Shown here one piece after another: positions 24,606 through 35,099 of a stretch of 64,000 nucleotides of DNA (position 1 is the stretch's first letter; each line of letters begins with the position of its first letter). Position numbers and translations under genes: made by a program. Under the pieces are notes generated by a model, which saw only the letters and a list, made by a program, of their open reading frames with translations, was not told the DNA's origin and did not search any database. Origin of the DNA: Diphasiastrum complanatum. Its lineage: Eukaryota > Streptophyta > Lycopodiopsida > Lycopodiales > Lycopodiaceae. The DNA lies in assembly GCA_029204225.1 (NCBI GenBank), contig CM055099.1, positions 39,529,192 through 39,593,191 on the forward strand, given 5' to 3'.

Positions 24606-25960
24606 GCAATCTCAAATTTTTTGTGCTAAAAATCAGAAAAAGCATTCTAAGTTGCATCTCACATTCCATACTCATCGATTTCATGTATTGTCCCCAATGA
24701 GAATACCTAACGTGCCACATGACAACCATGCTTTCAAAGCAGGTTTCTATCTGATTGGTGTATGCAACGCCTGATCTCCAAAAGGCCCGTACTATGTTAT
24801 ATTTTGCATTGGCTTCAATTATGTCTTCTGCCAATCTCCAATCCTCACATAACAACTTATGTGTTTATTTCACATTTCTTGTATAATGCATTGGTCTGTA
24901 TGTTTTTTCAATCTATCATTGAAATGGAAAAGACATGATCTCTCATGTCCCTCCATGCTCACATTATCTCCAATGCCATAAATTCTCCTAACAGCTACCA
25001 ATCTGCTGTAGCCTCATTTGCCATAAATCCTTGAAATTGCACTGTATCCAACCCATGTTTTTGCATTACCCCATTGAGCATCTCCCAAAACTTCATCTAT
25101 GCTCTTGTGTCCTCAACCTTCATCTTACAAATTGCTATTGTCTGCAAACTTTGTATATTATATAGACAAGAACTTTTTGTCAGAACACAATCAAGGACCA
25201 AATAAATTCTATGATTACATAGGGTGATGAATCATGAAAAAATACATGGGGTCATAAACATGGGCAGCCATTGTAGTCCAACCACATACTCTTTTGACAT
25301 GACCAAAGCACACCCAAGATAGTTCCAACTCGCCACCCTTTTGCATCTATTTCACAATAACAACACCTGAAGCTAGTCCAGTAGTGGACGTCTTGAAAAT
25401 AAAGCATCTTTCATTCTCTGTATCATAAACTTGTCCAGAGAACAAGGATCTAATCATACTTGCATTTCTTTTTGAGTTTTAATATTGAATCGACTGAATC
25501 AAGATTCAGTTGGCAGTTTGTTCTAAATTCATCTATCCATTTTCTCAACCAACAAATTCAGAGATAAAAAGTTGTTCAAGAGCACAACATAATCCACAAT
25601 AAAGTATGTGCATGGAATTTTTGCAAAAAAAACACAAGACACCCACATTTTTAGAGGAAAACATATTAACCTTCTTTGATTGGTCAAAGGTTGTAATTGT
25701 TCAAGCATAGTTGCAAATTTCTCCGTGCTTAACATCTCTATCTCAAATTCATTGCCTGGTAGCAAGTTGTTCATGATCAGTCCTTTAGCCACCTCTCTCT
25801 TGATTTTCTTCTGGCCAACACCGAGCATTCTTTCCACTTGCTCTTTAACAAGATTTCTTACAATATTGCTTGTTTGAATAGATTTCCCTTCAGCCACATC
25901 ATGACAATGTGTCCGTAGGTAAATGGCCAGTCTTGTGTATCTTACATCACTTGCAAGAAC
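24606..25960 (-). pseudogene. relic of a DDE (MULE-like) transposase
   Basis: Minus-strand fragments in order: DVRYTRLAIYLRTHCHDVAE and VKEQVERMLGVGQKKIKREV (about 25740-25960), HVYDPMYFFMIHHPM (about 25250), MLNGVMQKHGLDTVQFQGFM then ANEATADW with a stop (about 25010-25085), AVRRIYGIGDNVSMEGHERS then CLFHFNDRLKKHTDQC (about 24900-25000), and FWRSGVAYTNQIE then MWHVRYSHWGQYM (about 24690-24790). The pattern GFM...A..NW.AVR..YG.GD...ERTCLFHW....KHT, followed by W...G........W...RY..WG, is one I associate with MULE/other DDE transposase-like proteins in plants. Frames are broken by stops and shifts throughout. The family assignment is from memory and moderate at best. Confidence 0.4.
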
Positions 25961-26042
25961 ATAATATATTTTTGAATTACAAGATCCAACACATGTTAGT
26001 CTAAGACCACAAATGATCAACCAGTAATGGCTACTGTCACTG

Positions 26043-26310
26043 AAGATGAAATTTGCATGGAGATAGAGAAAATGCCTGAAGAGGATGAGATGCACGATGA
26101 GCTTTAACAACTACAAGAGGATTTGCAGGATGAAGGCAATTTGGATGAAATAGAAGATGAAGCCAATAAAAAGAAAGGTAAGAAAGAAGAAGATGAAATC
26201 TCGAAGATGCCTCAAAACTTCCATATGGAGATGCTATCAGCCACCATGAGAAGACTCCGAATGGTAAGAATACACCTCCACCTGTAGTTTCCTTATGTTG
26301 AATTTATATT
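26043..26310 (+). pseudogene. fragment encoding an acidic, lysine-rich peptide
   Basis: One frame reads ICMEIEKMPEEDEMHDEL, a stop, then QLQEDLQDEGNLDEIEDEAN, KKKGKKEEDEISKMPQNFHM and EMLSATMRRL. The composition is like an exon of a charged nuclear protein. No family is recognised and one stop interrupts it. Confidence 0.3.
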
Positions 26311-26370
26311 CATGAGAGTGTTCGGCAAGTCAGTCCACTAAAGAAAGTCCTATTAAGATAAACCTTTAGG

Positions 26371-26634
26371 ATGGATGGTTATCTTGAGGAGAAAGGTTCA
26401 TTTGTGCTATCTTTACATGGAGTTGGTGGTGTTTCAGTGAAAGTAAATGATGATATCAAATGCACTTAGGACCCAATCTGGTTGGAAATAAATGAATCTT
26501 TTGAGCAAGAGCTTGCAAATAATGAAGATTGGGTTGTGAGAAATCAACTAGTTAAGTTGAGTTTATTTGGCAATTTCGAGGCCAATATGCATCTTCATCT
26601 TAGAGATAGACTTTATAAAGTTAATAAGGCCTAA
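26371..26634 (+). pseudogene. unrecognised 87-codon frame with one stop
   Basis: From an ATG at 26371 the frame reads MDGYLEEKGSFVLSLHGVGG and, after one TAG, DPIWLEINESFEQELANNED through to a TAA at 26632. The amino-acid composition looks coding. It may belong with the acidic fragment 60 bp upstream. Its function is unknown. Confidence 0.3.
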
Positions 26635-27780
26635 GAATAGTGGATTTACCATTTTTAGCAGTAGGCAAGTTGATAAGGTTGCATAAAGACCTCTTGTTAT
26701 TGGTTTAATTACATGCATTGAATATATTCATGTTAGATTTAGGTTTTGTAAAGTATCTAAAAAGTTCCATATGTTGATAAGCTTGTGCAAGATCATCCAA
26801 ATAGGGCAAGAGGATACTATAAATAGGCATACAAGCATGTGAGGAATTCATCTCTCTCATTCATTCTTATGGAAGATATCTCTTTGGGTTTCTACATCCA
26901 TTTTTGCATCTTGGTGTTGATATAGTGAGATTTTGTGTGTGGAATGCTATTTTTCTTATGTGTATGGATCCACACGTTTGAGTATTGTTGCTATATTGAT
27001 GTTGTAAGGACAAGGATAGTAAAGTATCATATCTTAGTGTTTATGAAAATTTCTTATTGAGTTTTTATCATCTATGTGTAATAGATGCTTGATTTCTACA
27101 TTTGTAATGAAGCTAGATGTGCTCTCTACATTTGCTAAAGATCAAAGGGCACAATTAGATCTTTGTGATCTGATTTTAAGATGTGAGTCATTCACTCTTC
27201 TAAAGCTGACAAAATCAATTTTTAATTGAAAGAAATCATAGTAGCTTTCTTGCAGAAAGCCACACATGGATTTTAGTTCCATGAACTATATCCAATAATC
27301 TCATTACAAATTGCAAAAATTGTATGTATTTGCTATGTTGTCACATATCCATACGAAACTAGCAAATAACCACTCAAGATCTTGTAATGAAACAAGAACT
27401 AATTATGCTTCAAAAGCCAAAAATGTCCTCAACCAAATTAGGACAAAAAGTCCTTCCCAAATGAAGCAAGAATAAATTTGCTATAAAGAAAACACAAGTA
27501 CATGCTTGAAATGCAAAAATTCCAACATATACTTTGAACCCCATATTTGCCAGGATTCCTCAACAAATATGCCCAAATTAATGCTAACTTTCACCTTACT
27601 TTCGAGCTAAAAAGTGCAAACTTTTTACATAAAACCATGACATGAAGTTGCAAAAAATTGACCACAAATCATAATCCAATCCCAGTTCCTAAATTCCACT
27701 TTTCTGGAGGCTAAAGTATCCCACCAGTTACAAATCTAGGTAGGGTACTTACCTTGTAACAAGAGCTCTCTTGGAAAAAT
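26635..27780. other. non-coding, with a TATA-like site
   Basis: No gene is seen. CTATAAATAGGCATAC at about 26818 looks like a strong TATA box and lies 90 bp after a TGTTAGATTTAGG start-like sequence (26728), so part of this may be another LTR. The end is not identifiable. Confidence 0.35.
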
Positions 27781-27870
27781 TATAGATCTCAGAAAGTGGA
27801 CAAATTCAAGCTTCAAGGTTTTGCTCCTCTCCCAAGAATATCAAGACCCCAATACAACAATTTTCTCAAC

Positions 27871-28023
27871 TTCTTGGACTCCACTTGTGAACTTCCAAAC
27901 CAACATCTCCTTCTTGGACTCTACTTCTTGGAATCCTCTTGTGAGCTTCCAAACCAACATATCCTTCTTGGAGTATACTTCTTGGACTCCACTTTTGAGC
28001 TTCCAAACCAACATATCCTCCTG
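27871..28023. repeat. three-copy 54-bp tandem repeat
   Basis: Copies start at 27871, 27925 and 27979 (TTCTTGGACTCCACTTGTGA..., then CTTCCAAACCAACAT). The period is exactly 54 bp, so all frames stay open, giving DSTCELPNQHLLLGLYFL-type 18-aa repeats in a 101-codon ORF at 27796-28101. No promoter, homology or splice context supports a gene. Confidence 0.85.
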
Positions 28024-28659
28024 GCTTTTGGTTGCGATACAACATTCAAATCCGTATTTCCATACATGCAATTCATTACTATTGATACTCAGCCATCCTA
28101 ACCCATGCAATAGCTCCACGCATTATAATATGTGTGACTGGGTCCTCACAAGATTATTAATTACATTTCTGGCCTAGTTCGAAATAACGAGGCATAACCA
28201 ATAATCTTGAGTACTGGACTACCGTGTATCCAAGTCTCGGATAATGCGAATCCTATATGAAGGACGTGGACGTAACAATACTTATACCCTCCAAGACCCT
28301 ACATGAATAGGAATGAAGAGAGACACCTCACTATGACACATCAATAGCCCAATTAGGATAGATCATCCACTTATCGATGAGTCACGACTAGTTCCATAAA
28401 AATCCTCCATCATGGGTTTTAAGCCTCAACCATTAATCAAGATTTGATACTACCTACCATGAGGGCCCAACCCCTCGTAATCACAATTTCACAAGTTGAA
28501 GTAAGCCCTTTGACTCCCATATGGAATATAATCCAAGGTCATACAATAGTGGGCATGACATCCAGAATAATTGAGCAAGATAAGGGACGGTTATTGTGCC
28601 CATGAAAGCCCATACTTGAATTTGATTAATGGGCAAGTGGATGTTTGAGATGCTTGAAT

Positions 28660-29335
28660 CATGATTGACGAGAGAGTGCATGATCTTTGTGTGGGGCCAT
28701 CCGCGGATGCATAACATAAATATTGCATGTAAACCATTTTTTTTCATGTTCCTTCATAGGATTATGTGTCATAATGTCCTTGAGGCAAGCTTGTATGATG
28801 GCATTACTCTTTTGGATAGGCTTGAAGAAGAAGTTAATAAGAAATGTTTATTGCTTATGCAAATCACTTGGAATAGGGCATTTTGGGCCCTACCTTGTGA
28901 ACAAGATGCTCTTTTAGTGACTTTTGTTCTCTATTCTATGTTTGTCCAAGTATGATCGAGTTGGCAAGGAACAACACTTTCTATGGTTGGAATTCATTCA
29001 CTAGTCTCAATTATGGATCTTTATGGATCATGATTTCTTTGCTCAAATTTCTATTTGAGCCTTTTATGAGCACAATGTTCCTCTTAACTAAATTTTTTTA
29101 AAAGAAATTTATATTTCACAATTTGCCAATGCAATAAGTGAGGTTGTTATCAAATTTTATGATATGCAAAAAAACTAGGTGAAGTCACTTTCAAATGCGA
29201 TGTTCAGTGTTATATGGGCACCTTTGTATTCACTCCCTCCAAGGGACTCATAATTTCTCAACGACAACCTTTGCGAGATTCAATATCTTTAAGGAAATGT
29301 TACGAACAAATCCTTTACTCTATGGGTAAGATTAT
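28660..29335 (+). pseudogene. unrecognised protein-coding relic
   Basis: Frame pieces read ASLYDGITLLDRLEEEVNKK and AFWALPCEQDALLVTFVLYS (28780-28945). In shifted frames follow YDRVGKEQHFLWLEFIH (about 28945-29005), FANAISEVVIKFYDMQK (about 29120-29170), then GEVTFKCDVQCYMGTFVFTP and QPLRDSISLRKCYEQILYSM (about 29180-29330). The last shift coincides with a run of seven A at 29166-29172, where one extra A would restore the frame. There are at least three stops. The protein family is unknown to me. Confidence 0.3.
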
Positions 29336-29726
29336 ATGTGTCCCACAATTTTATTGACTTTTTAGCTTGGTCTATTTATTGATTTTATTTTATTAAAATG
29401 AAATACCCGTTTTTTTATTTTTCAATGATTTGAAGGTTCTACATAAGGGATATATCAATCACCTTGTTATGTGGAATGTACTCCCAACTTTACAACTTTC
29501 TAAGGGACATAATTTACTTTTGAAGTTTTGTATGGATTTCAATAAATATAATTTGGCATTTTGATTTTAAAACTAAATATTTGCTTCACATTGGGTTACA
29601 AGTCTTGTTCATATAGTTGATAGAAGCATCCACAAAATCCATAAAAAGTGATAGTGACATGGCCATCGTAGTGGTAAATTCACAAAGAACTACATTCTTC
29701 GCATAATTTGAATGACAGTTTTATTT

Positions 29727-29739
29727 GGGGGGGGGGGGG
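29727..29739. repeat. 13-base G homopolymer
   Basis: A GGGGGGGGGGGGG run is followed by AAGGGGGGAGG. Nothing around it supports a gene. Confidence 0.9.
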
Positions 29740-30268
29740 AAGGGGGGAGGTTACTCTCCGAGGGCATTTCACCCAAGAAGGGTGTCTGCTCTAGGGTGGA
29801 AGCCCTTCCTCGGGCGAAATGCCCCAAGGAGGCATCCTTCCTGCATCGTGGGACGGAGGCACACAGATTGTGTCGTAGGAGGTCCCTTGTTTTTAGTTTA
29901 TGAGCATCTTAATATGAGGCATAGCTTCAAAAAGTATCCAAATCTCAATAAATGCATCTAACAAGATTATCTTCTTTATGTAAAGCATGAGCAAATATTA
30001 TAATTAATGTCCCACATGATGATGATGATACTTGGTGCAAAAGTTTTTTTTTGGGCATCATTCTTTATGATTAATTCATCTCTTAAGTGATGAAAAAAAT
30101 TATATTGCAATACCAAATCTTGAAAGGTGAGTAAATTTGGATTGCGGTTTTTATGGCTTTGAGGTCACTTTATATTATGGACCTAAAATAAAAATTCTCC
30201 TTTTGAAATGAAAAGGTTGTGTCTCAAGGCCGAACCTAAGGAAAAAAAAATTCTCAACAATTTATGTT

Positions 30269-30301
30269 ACATGCACCTTCCGGGATTTGGAAGGTGCATG
30301 T
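30269..30301. repeat. perfect 13-bp hairpin
   Basis: ACATGCACCTTCC and GGAAGGTGCATGT face each other across the 7-base loop GGGATTT. A third related CTGCACCTTC lies at about 30323. It could be the fused ends of an excised inverted-repeat element. Confidence 0.8.
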
Positions 30302-30744
30302 AAATTATTTTACCATTTTTTACCTGCACCTTCTGCCCAAGAGTTGTGTAAATATTTTTTTACCTAAAAGGAAGTATCTTTTTTTTCGCATAGAAGAAAG
30401 GCCCTTCCATTAGCACTTCCCTTCGCCACAAAACGACTTTAGTCGACCCTTTCTTGCTCTCGAGCAAATGCCCTCCCACATGGAAGGTCCTCCAAGAGGG
30501 ACCCACCCTCCCCTCTAATGTTTTGTTGTCTTTATGTTATTTACAATGTCATGCAATTGTTGTCTTTATGTTATTTACAATTTCATGCAAGAGTGCTCCT
30601 TAAAAAGCAGAATATGTCACTGTTTTTTTCAAAAAAAATCAGACGCCCATTCCAGCCTACGCATCAATCTGAAGACAAACCCGATAGACGGATTGGACAG
30701 ACTTGAGGTCAAACGGTGGAGTTATCAAGACAAACCCGATGGAC

Positions 30745-30875
<131 letters not shown>

Positions 30876-31149
30876 GGTTCCATGTCATCACTAAAAATTG
30901 ATGACGTGGATTTTTAATTTTCAAAAATTAATGATGACGTGAAATTTTCTCCTTTCAAAGAACTTTAAAATGGGTATTAGCTGGCCTTATAACAAGAGAT
31001 GCCTTTGTAGATTGTGTCCAAAACCTTTCTTACTACGTAAAGCACTATCAAAAAAATTTTGTGTATTTTGTAATAACTTTAATTTCAGGAATATGATAGA
31101 TGTATTAACTTGAAACATTACAGGAACCTTACAACCCTTACAACTCTGT

Positions 31150-31320
31150 AATGTCCTTCTTAAAAAATAATTTTACCACAGGTAAACTGACAAAAAAATT
31201 TACCAACAGTAAAAAAAATATTACCTCATGTAAAAAAATTCACATACTGTAAACAAAAAATATTACTATATGTAAAAAAAAAATCACTTACTAGAAAAAA
31301 ACTAATGTAAAAACTCTAAA
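31150..31320. repeat. A-rich micro-repeat (GTAAAAAAATT units)
   Basis: About eight imperfect units of GTAAAAAAATTNAC with TACTG or CATG spacers. It lies about 210 bp beyond the 3' end of the Crypton-like reading frame. Confidence 0.6.
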
Positions 31321-31528
31321 TTGCAAGCACAAAAACACAATCATACAAAACTGAACATGATTCACCTTCCATTCAAAAAAGGTAAACTGAACTACATTCT
31401 CTAATTCTGTCTCAAACAAATTCCATCAAAAAATTGACATCGATTTATGCCATTGTCAATGCTAATCTCTTCAAGAAAATATGCCACTGTCAATGTCCTA
31501 ACGCTATTTACTTTAAGAAAATATCTAC

Positions 31529-31933
31529 CTATTCCTTAGAAACAAAAGTTTTTAAGCTCGCCAATAGATCATAATCAGAACCAGAATCATCAAGACTAAG
31601 CGTAATGTTGCAATTGTTTAAATTGTGAAACTGATGACCAATTTGGATAGAACTTGATCTACCAGTAGCAAAAAATATAGAATCTAATTTATCTTGATAT
31701 TTTTTCATTTCCTCTTCCATAGCAATTTGCCCATCCATGCTATTCCAAAAATCAACATCTTCTTTGAAATGCGGACAATCATTCTCGTTTTCCACTGTGG
31801 CAGCTTTAGTTGCCTCGTTATCTGCTACAACAGCTTTAATTGCCTTATAGTTTCCAGCAGATTCAACACCAACAGAATTTTCAGCAAAAACATTCTGAGT
31901 TCCTACACCAGAAACATAACCAACTTCTTTTAC
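31529..31933 (-). pseudogene. in-frame continuation beyond the TAA of the Crypton-like gene
   Basis: After the TAA at 31934-31936 the same frame stays open for about 134 more codons to a TAG at 31529-31531. It reads EEEMKKYQDKLDSIFFATGR, then GHQFHNLNNCNITLSLDDSG and an acidic tail. A terminal phrase of the form NCxI/F near the end of DUF3504-type proteins is something I associate with the family, so the TAA is probably a recent nonsense mutation (C-to-T change of a CAA would suffice) and the original protein was about 650 aa. Confidence 0.5.
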
Positions 31934-33818
31934 TTATTTCTTGCAATCAATATCATTAGAGCTGCTAGAAATTAGATGAATATCAACCTCTCTAGCTTCA
32001 AAATACTTCTCTCGTTCCTGCTGTAATGCATCCTCAAACCGCAATGCCTTCCCATTCCATGTCTCTCCTGAGATTATGTGTTGCAGAGCTCGATCACGTA
32101 CCATTTTTTTGCTACAATTGTACCTACATAAAAGACAACATGAACATTAGAATATGAACCAAAATAACATCAGTAAAACTAAAACACAGATGAAACAAAG
32201 CATAAAAAAAAAATTACAATCGAAAGATCATACTTCCCGTATGACTTTGCATCACGATGACCCGACAATAGCATTTCATACTCCACAAGTACAAACGCTT
32301 CTTCTATTCTAGTAATTCCAACACTTTTACCAGTTTTGTTACTGATTATCTTATTTTTCAGGGGAAGGTCACTAGTAAGCCGCATCGTAAGAGTCCTCAG
32401 CGTATTCCTCCCGACTAGACATTTCAAAAACCAGACAACATCTGAAGGTTTCCATTTCAAACGAGGTGTCAAAAATAAAGGCTGCGGCCCACATTCCTCA
32501 ACACACCATTGAGGACAATGAGTGATAAGAACATTATACGTATCCAAAACATCCTTGATACCACAATCAACTATAGGATGGTGATATTCAGGACCACAAC
32601 GAGAAACATCAAAACACCAATTCTTTGAGATACCCTGACTGTACATGTTCTAGAACAATGACAAAATAAAAATAAAAAAAACCTCCAAATAAATTGTCAA
32701 GACACAAAATATAATCTCAAAAAAGTACCAAAAACACAACACGTATATCGTAATTACCTTAGAATGGTTCGACCGCTTGAATCAGATATTATACTGAAAT
32801 CAATATCATCAAGCCTGCGAAGCTCAGAAGCACCTCGAATGAAAAAATTCCGAGTACAAAAGTAGCCAAATCTAAGATTCACACCAAAAGGACTAGTCGG
32901 TTGACATATTTCTTGTGCAAGCATTTTGCTTTCCTCATTAATTGTCAACACATCAATTTTCTTCACACTTTTGTCCAAACCAAAAATAGATGAACAAATG
33001 ATAGCTTCATCACCAACAAGCTTGGCGCAGTTATATCGAGGATCTGTAAGAATGTTAAAAGGGATAACAATAACCCCAGTTTCAAGTACACGTTGAGCTT
33101 GACGAGCACGTATCAATCTACCAATGCCTCTGAATAATGCTTGAATACTGTAAATAATAAAAAAACATCTCAAAAAATCATAATCCATGCTATCATAACA
33201 GTAATGAAACATGAAATATAATGACAACACATGAAAAACAACTTAGCTGGACCTTCCAGGAGGGTACAACTCTCCATCTTTCTTAGTAACCTGCAATAAA
33301 ATCAAAGCTAACATCTCCACAAAATCTTTAATATCTCCATGTTCAGAAAGATCTTCAATACTTTCAACAATACTATAGCCTCGAAACTGCCTCCATTCAT
33401 CAAAAGCTTTACGGGCCCACATCTCAACATGCTTACTACTACGGCGACCACCACTAATCACATTATTAAGCTCAACTACATCTATATCTCTGAAGTGAGA
33501 GATTCTACATCTTTCAACAACACAATCTTGATTCATATTATCAGTACCACAATCATTAAAACACACATTTTTAGAAACAGGACTAGAACAAAGCAGAGTA
33601 GAGGAATCCACAACATTTGCTTCAGTGGACATCGAGGCATTGCAAACAACCTGCAACTTGGGAGCAACATCAGCTTCAGTGGACACAGAGGCATTGCAAA
33701 CAACCTACAGCTTGGGAGCAACATCTTCCACTGCATTATTATCATTAGACAAATGAAGATCAAAAGGAGGACAACAAATCACTCCATGCTCACAATCAAC
33801 ATCCATGAAGTCTGCCAT
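31934..33818 (-). pseudogene. Crypton-like / DUF3504 tyrosine-recombinase-family gene, four exons, one stop in exon 1
   Basis: My exon model is 33818-33253, 33147-32758, 32638-32234 and 32123-31934. The introns are 105, 119 and 110 bp, all GT-AG, and the frame is kept at every junction (517 codons including the TAA). The protein shows the DUF3504/Crypton-derived layout: MWARKAFDEWRQFRGYS and VTKKDGELYPPG in exon 1; RGIGRLIRAR, DVLTINEESKMLAQE and FFIRGASELRRLDDIDFS in exon 2 (the RG..E Arg is box I); VGRNTLRTLTMRLTSDL, NKTGKSVGITRIEEAF and LSGHRDAKSYGK in exon 3, where GHR....Y fits the catalytic His/Arg region and nucleophile Tyr. The usual HxxR of box II reads KTGK here, so recombinase activity is doubtful. 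A TAG at codon 38 (33705-33707) lies in a 54-bp tandem duplication whose other copy has CAG. It is either a recently broken gene or a Crypton remnant. I know this family mainly from animals, fungi and oomycetes. Confidence 0.6.
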
Positions 33819-33839
33819 ACTCAGCTAGAAACAAAATGC

Positions 33840-34288
33840 TAGAAATATTGTTCAAAGCAAAATCACAGGAGACCTTGTTCAAAACGAAATAATTGGCAAA
33901 TATGTAAACAAAACCATAAACAGCCTCAGAATGTATGAAAAGCATTTCAGTAAATGGTCACACCTACATAAACAACAATAAATGCTAAGCAAACTACCCT
34001 CATCAAACATACAGTAAAATGTGCATCATTAATAGTGCTCCAAACTGTGCTCTCCTCATACATCCATGCACCATCACTCCTTCAAGCCCGTATAGAACCC
34101 CAACGCTCCTACAGAACCAGAACACTCCATCAGAACAATAGCGCTCCATAGCTCCTTCACAAAAACATCATCCGCTCCTACACCTTTAGAACAAAAACCA
34201 TAGCCAAAAAACGTTTCTGAACCATAATGCCTTCACCAGAACCATAGCTAAAGCACATTTTTGAACCATCCATGACATCCACAACGTA
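33840..34288. other. upstream region of the Crypton-like gene with AACCATAGCG micro-repeats
   Basis: Repeated phrases AACCATAGC, GCTCCTACA and CTCCATCAGAACC continue on both sides of the inverted-repeat element at 34289-34725, showing that the element split this region. No promoter motif is certain. Confidence 0.4.
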
Positions 34289-34725
34289 TTCACAACTACA
34301 CATATGGCGTTTTGCCACGCGACGCTGCCATGCGAACCCGATACTTAATCAAAATTTTGACATTTTTCTTTGCGTGGCTCTGCCACGCGTGGTACATCCA
34401 TGCCAAAAATTCTCCGGGGACCCTGTTGATCAAATCCAGGCTGGAGGTGGATCCGGCATTGAATTTTTTTTTTCTTGTGGCACTGCCACGCAAATTTTTT
34501 CTCATGGCACAGCCACGCGTGGTAGAACCACGAAATTTAAAATTTTCAAAATTTCCGCCATTTCTTTGCCGGACAGGTTGTTGTCTACCGGAAAATTTGC
34601 CGGCGTGGCTCTACCACGCGTCAGTTGCCACGCACATTGCCACGCGATTGCCACGACCGGAGGAGCTCCAAATTGAACCCCCCATCTTATGTGCGTGGCA
34701 AATTGCCAATGTATGTAGTTGTGAA
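34289..34725. mobile_element. 437-bp terminal-inverted-repeat element rich in CCACGCG
   Basis: The left end TTCACAACTACACATATGGC (34289-34308) and the reverse complement of the right end (TTCACAACTACATACATTGG, 34706-34725) align with one indel and a few changes. The homology continues into TTTGCCACGC on both sides, giving arms of about 32 bp. The interior is much more GC-rich than the flanks and carries about ten copies of TGCCACGC or its complement, several as the palindrome CCACGCGTGG. No transposase ORF is seen, so this is a MITE-like non-autonomous element. I could not define a target duplication. Confidence 0.65.
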
Positions 34726-34999
34726 CTAAAGCATAGAACTGTTTTGAACCATAGCGCCTCCATCAGCTCCATATCTAAAGCCCAAACATGTTCTGAACAA
34801 TAGCGCTCCTACAGAGCCATGGAGAACACAAGCAAAAAGCAAGACAACAAGTGTAAAAAACGAGCACCTCCATAGACGAAGAGGAAATGGCGGGGTAAAC
34901 ATAGACGAAGAGGAAATGGCAAGGTAAAATTTGCAAATAGACGAGTAAAATCCAAAAAGTTCGAGAGAAATAAAATTTTTTCGATACTGCTTTACGCCA

Positions 35000-35027
35000 G
35001 GGAAGGCCCGAGGGCGGGGGCCTTCCC
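35000..35027. repeat. GC-rich hairpin GGGAAGGCCC / GGGCCTTCCC
   Basis: Ten perfectly paired bases on each side of an 8-base loop, between the Crypton-like locus and the methyltransferase gene. It may be a terminator-like structure or a MITE scar. Confidence 0.6.
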
Positions 35028-35099
35028 CTATACTTAAGCTTTTGGGAAGCTAATTTATTTTGTGGGCCACCCACCAATTCAACCAACCAAGAACAAACT

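Noticed and set aside
27871-28023. Possible CRISPR-like array
   Set aside because: Three contiguous 54-bp copies without unique spacers, in a plant nuclear context.
28240-28330. Possible organellar insertion (organelle-like phrasing)
   Set aside because: No recognisable plastid or mitochondrial gene sequence.
29740-30500. Possible long inverted repeat (GAGGGCATTT at both sides)
   Set aside because: Matches are short and patchy; no consistent arms could be aligned by eye.
32636-32646. Acceptor TTCTAG at about 32652 for exon 3
   Set aside because: It would put exon 3 out of frame; the nearby TACAG acceptor at 32639 keeps the frame.
33684-33686. GTG as start of the Crypton-like exon 1
   Set aside because: An in-frame ATG lies upstream at 33818, and the GTG only follows the premature TAG; the first codon is Val in a repeated unit.
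33339-33842. 167-aa plus-strand ORF
   Set aside because: Antisense to exon 1 of the Crypton-like gene, which has motifs and splice sites; the duplicated phrase in it is the antisense of the 54-bp repeat.
34272-34803. 134-aa and 163-aa ORFs
   Set aside because: They arise from the GC-rich CCACGC array inside the TIR element and have no motif.
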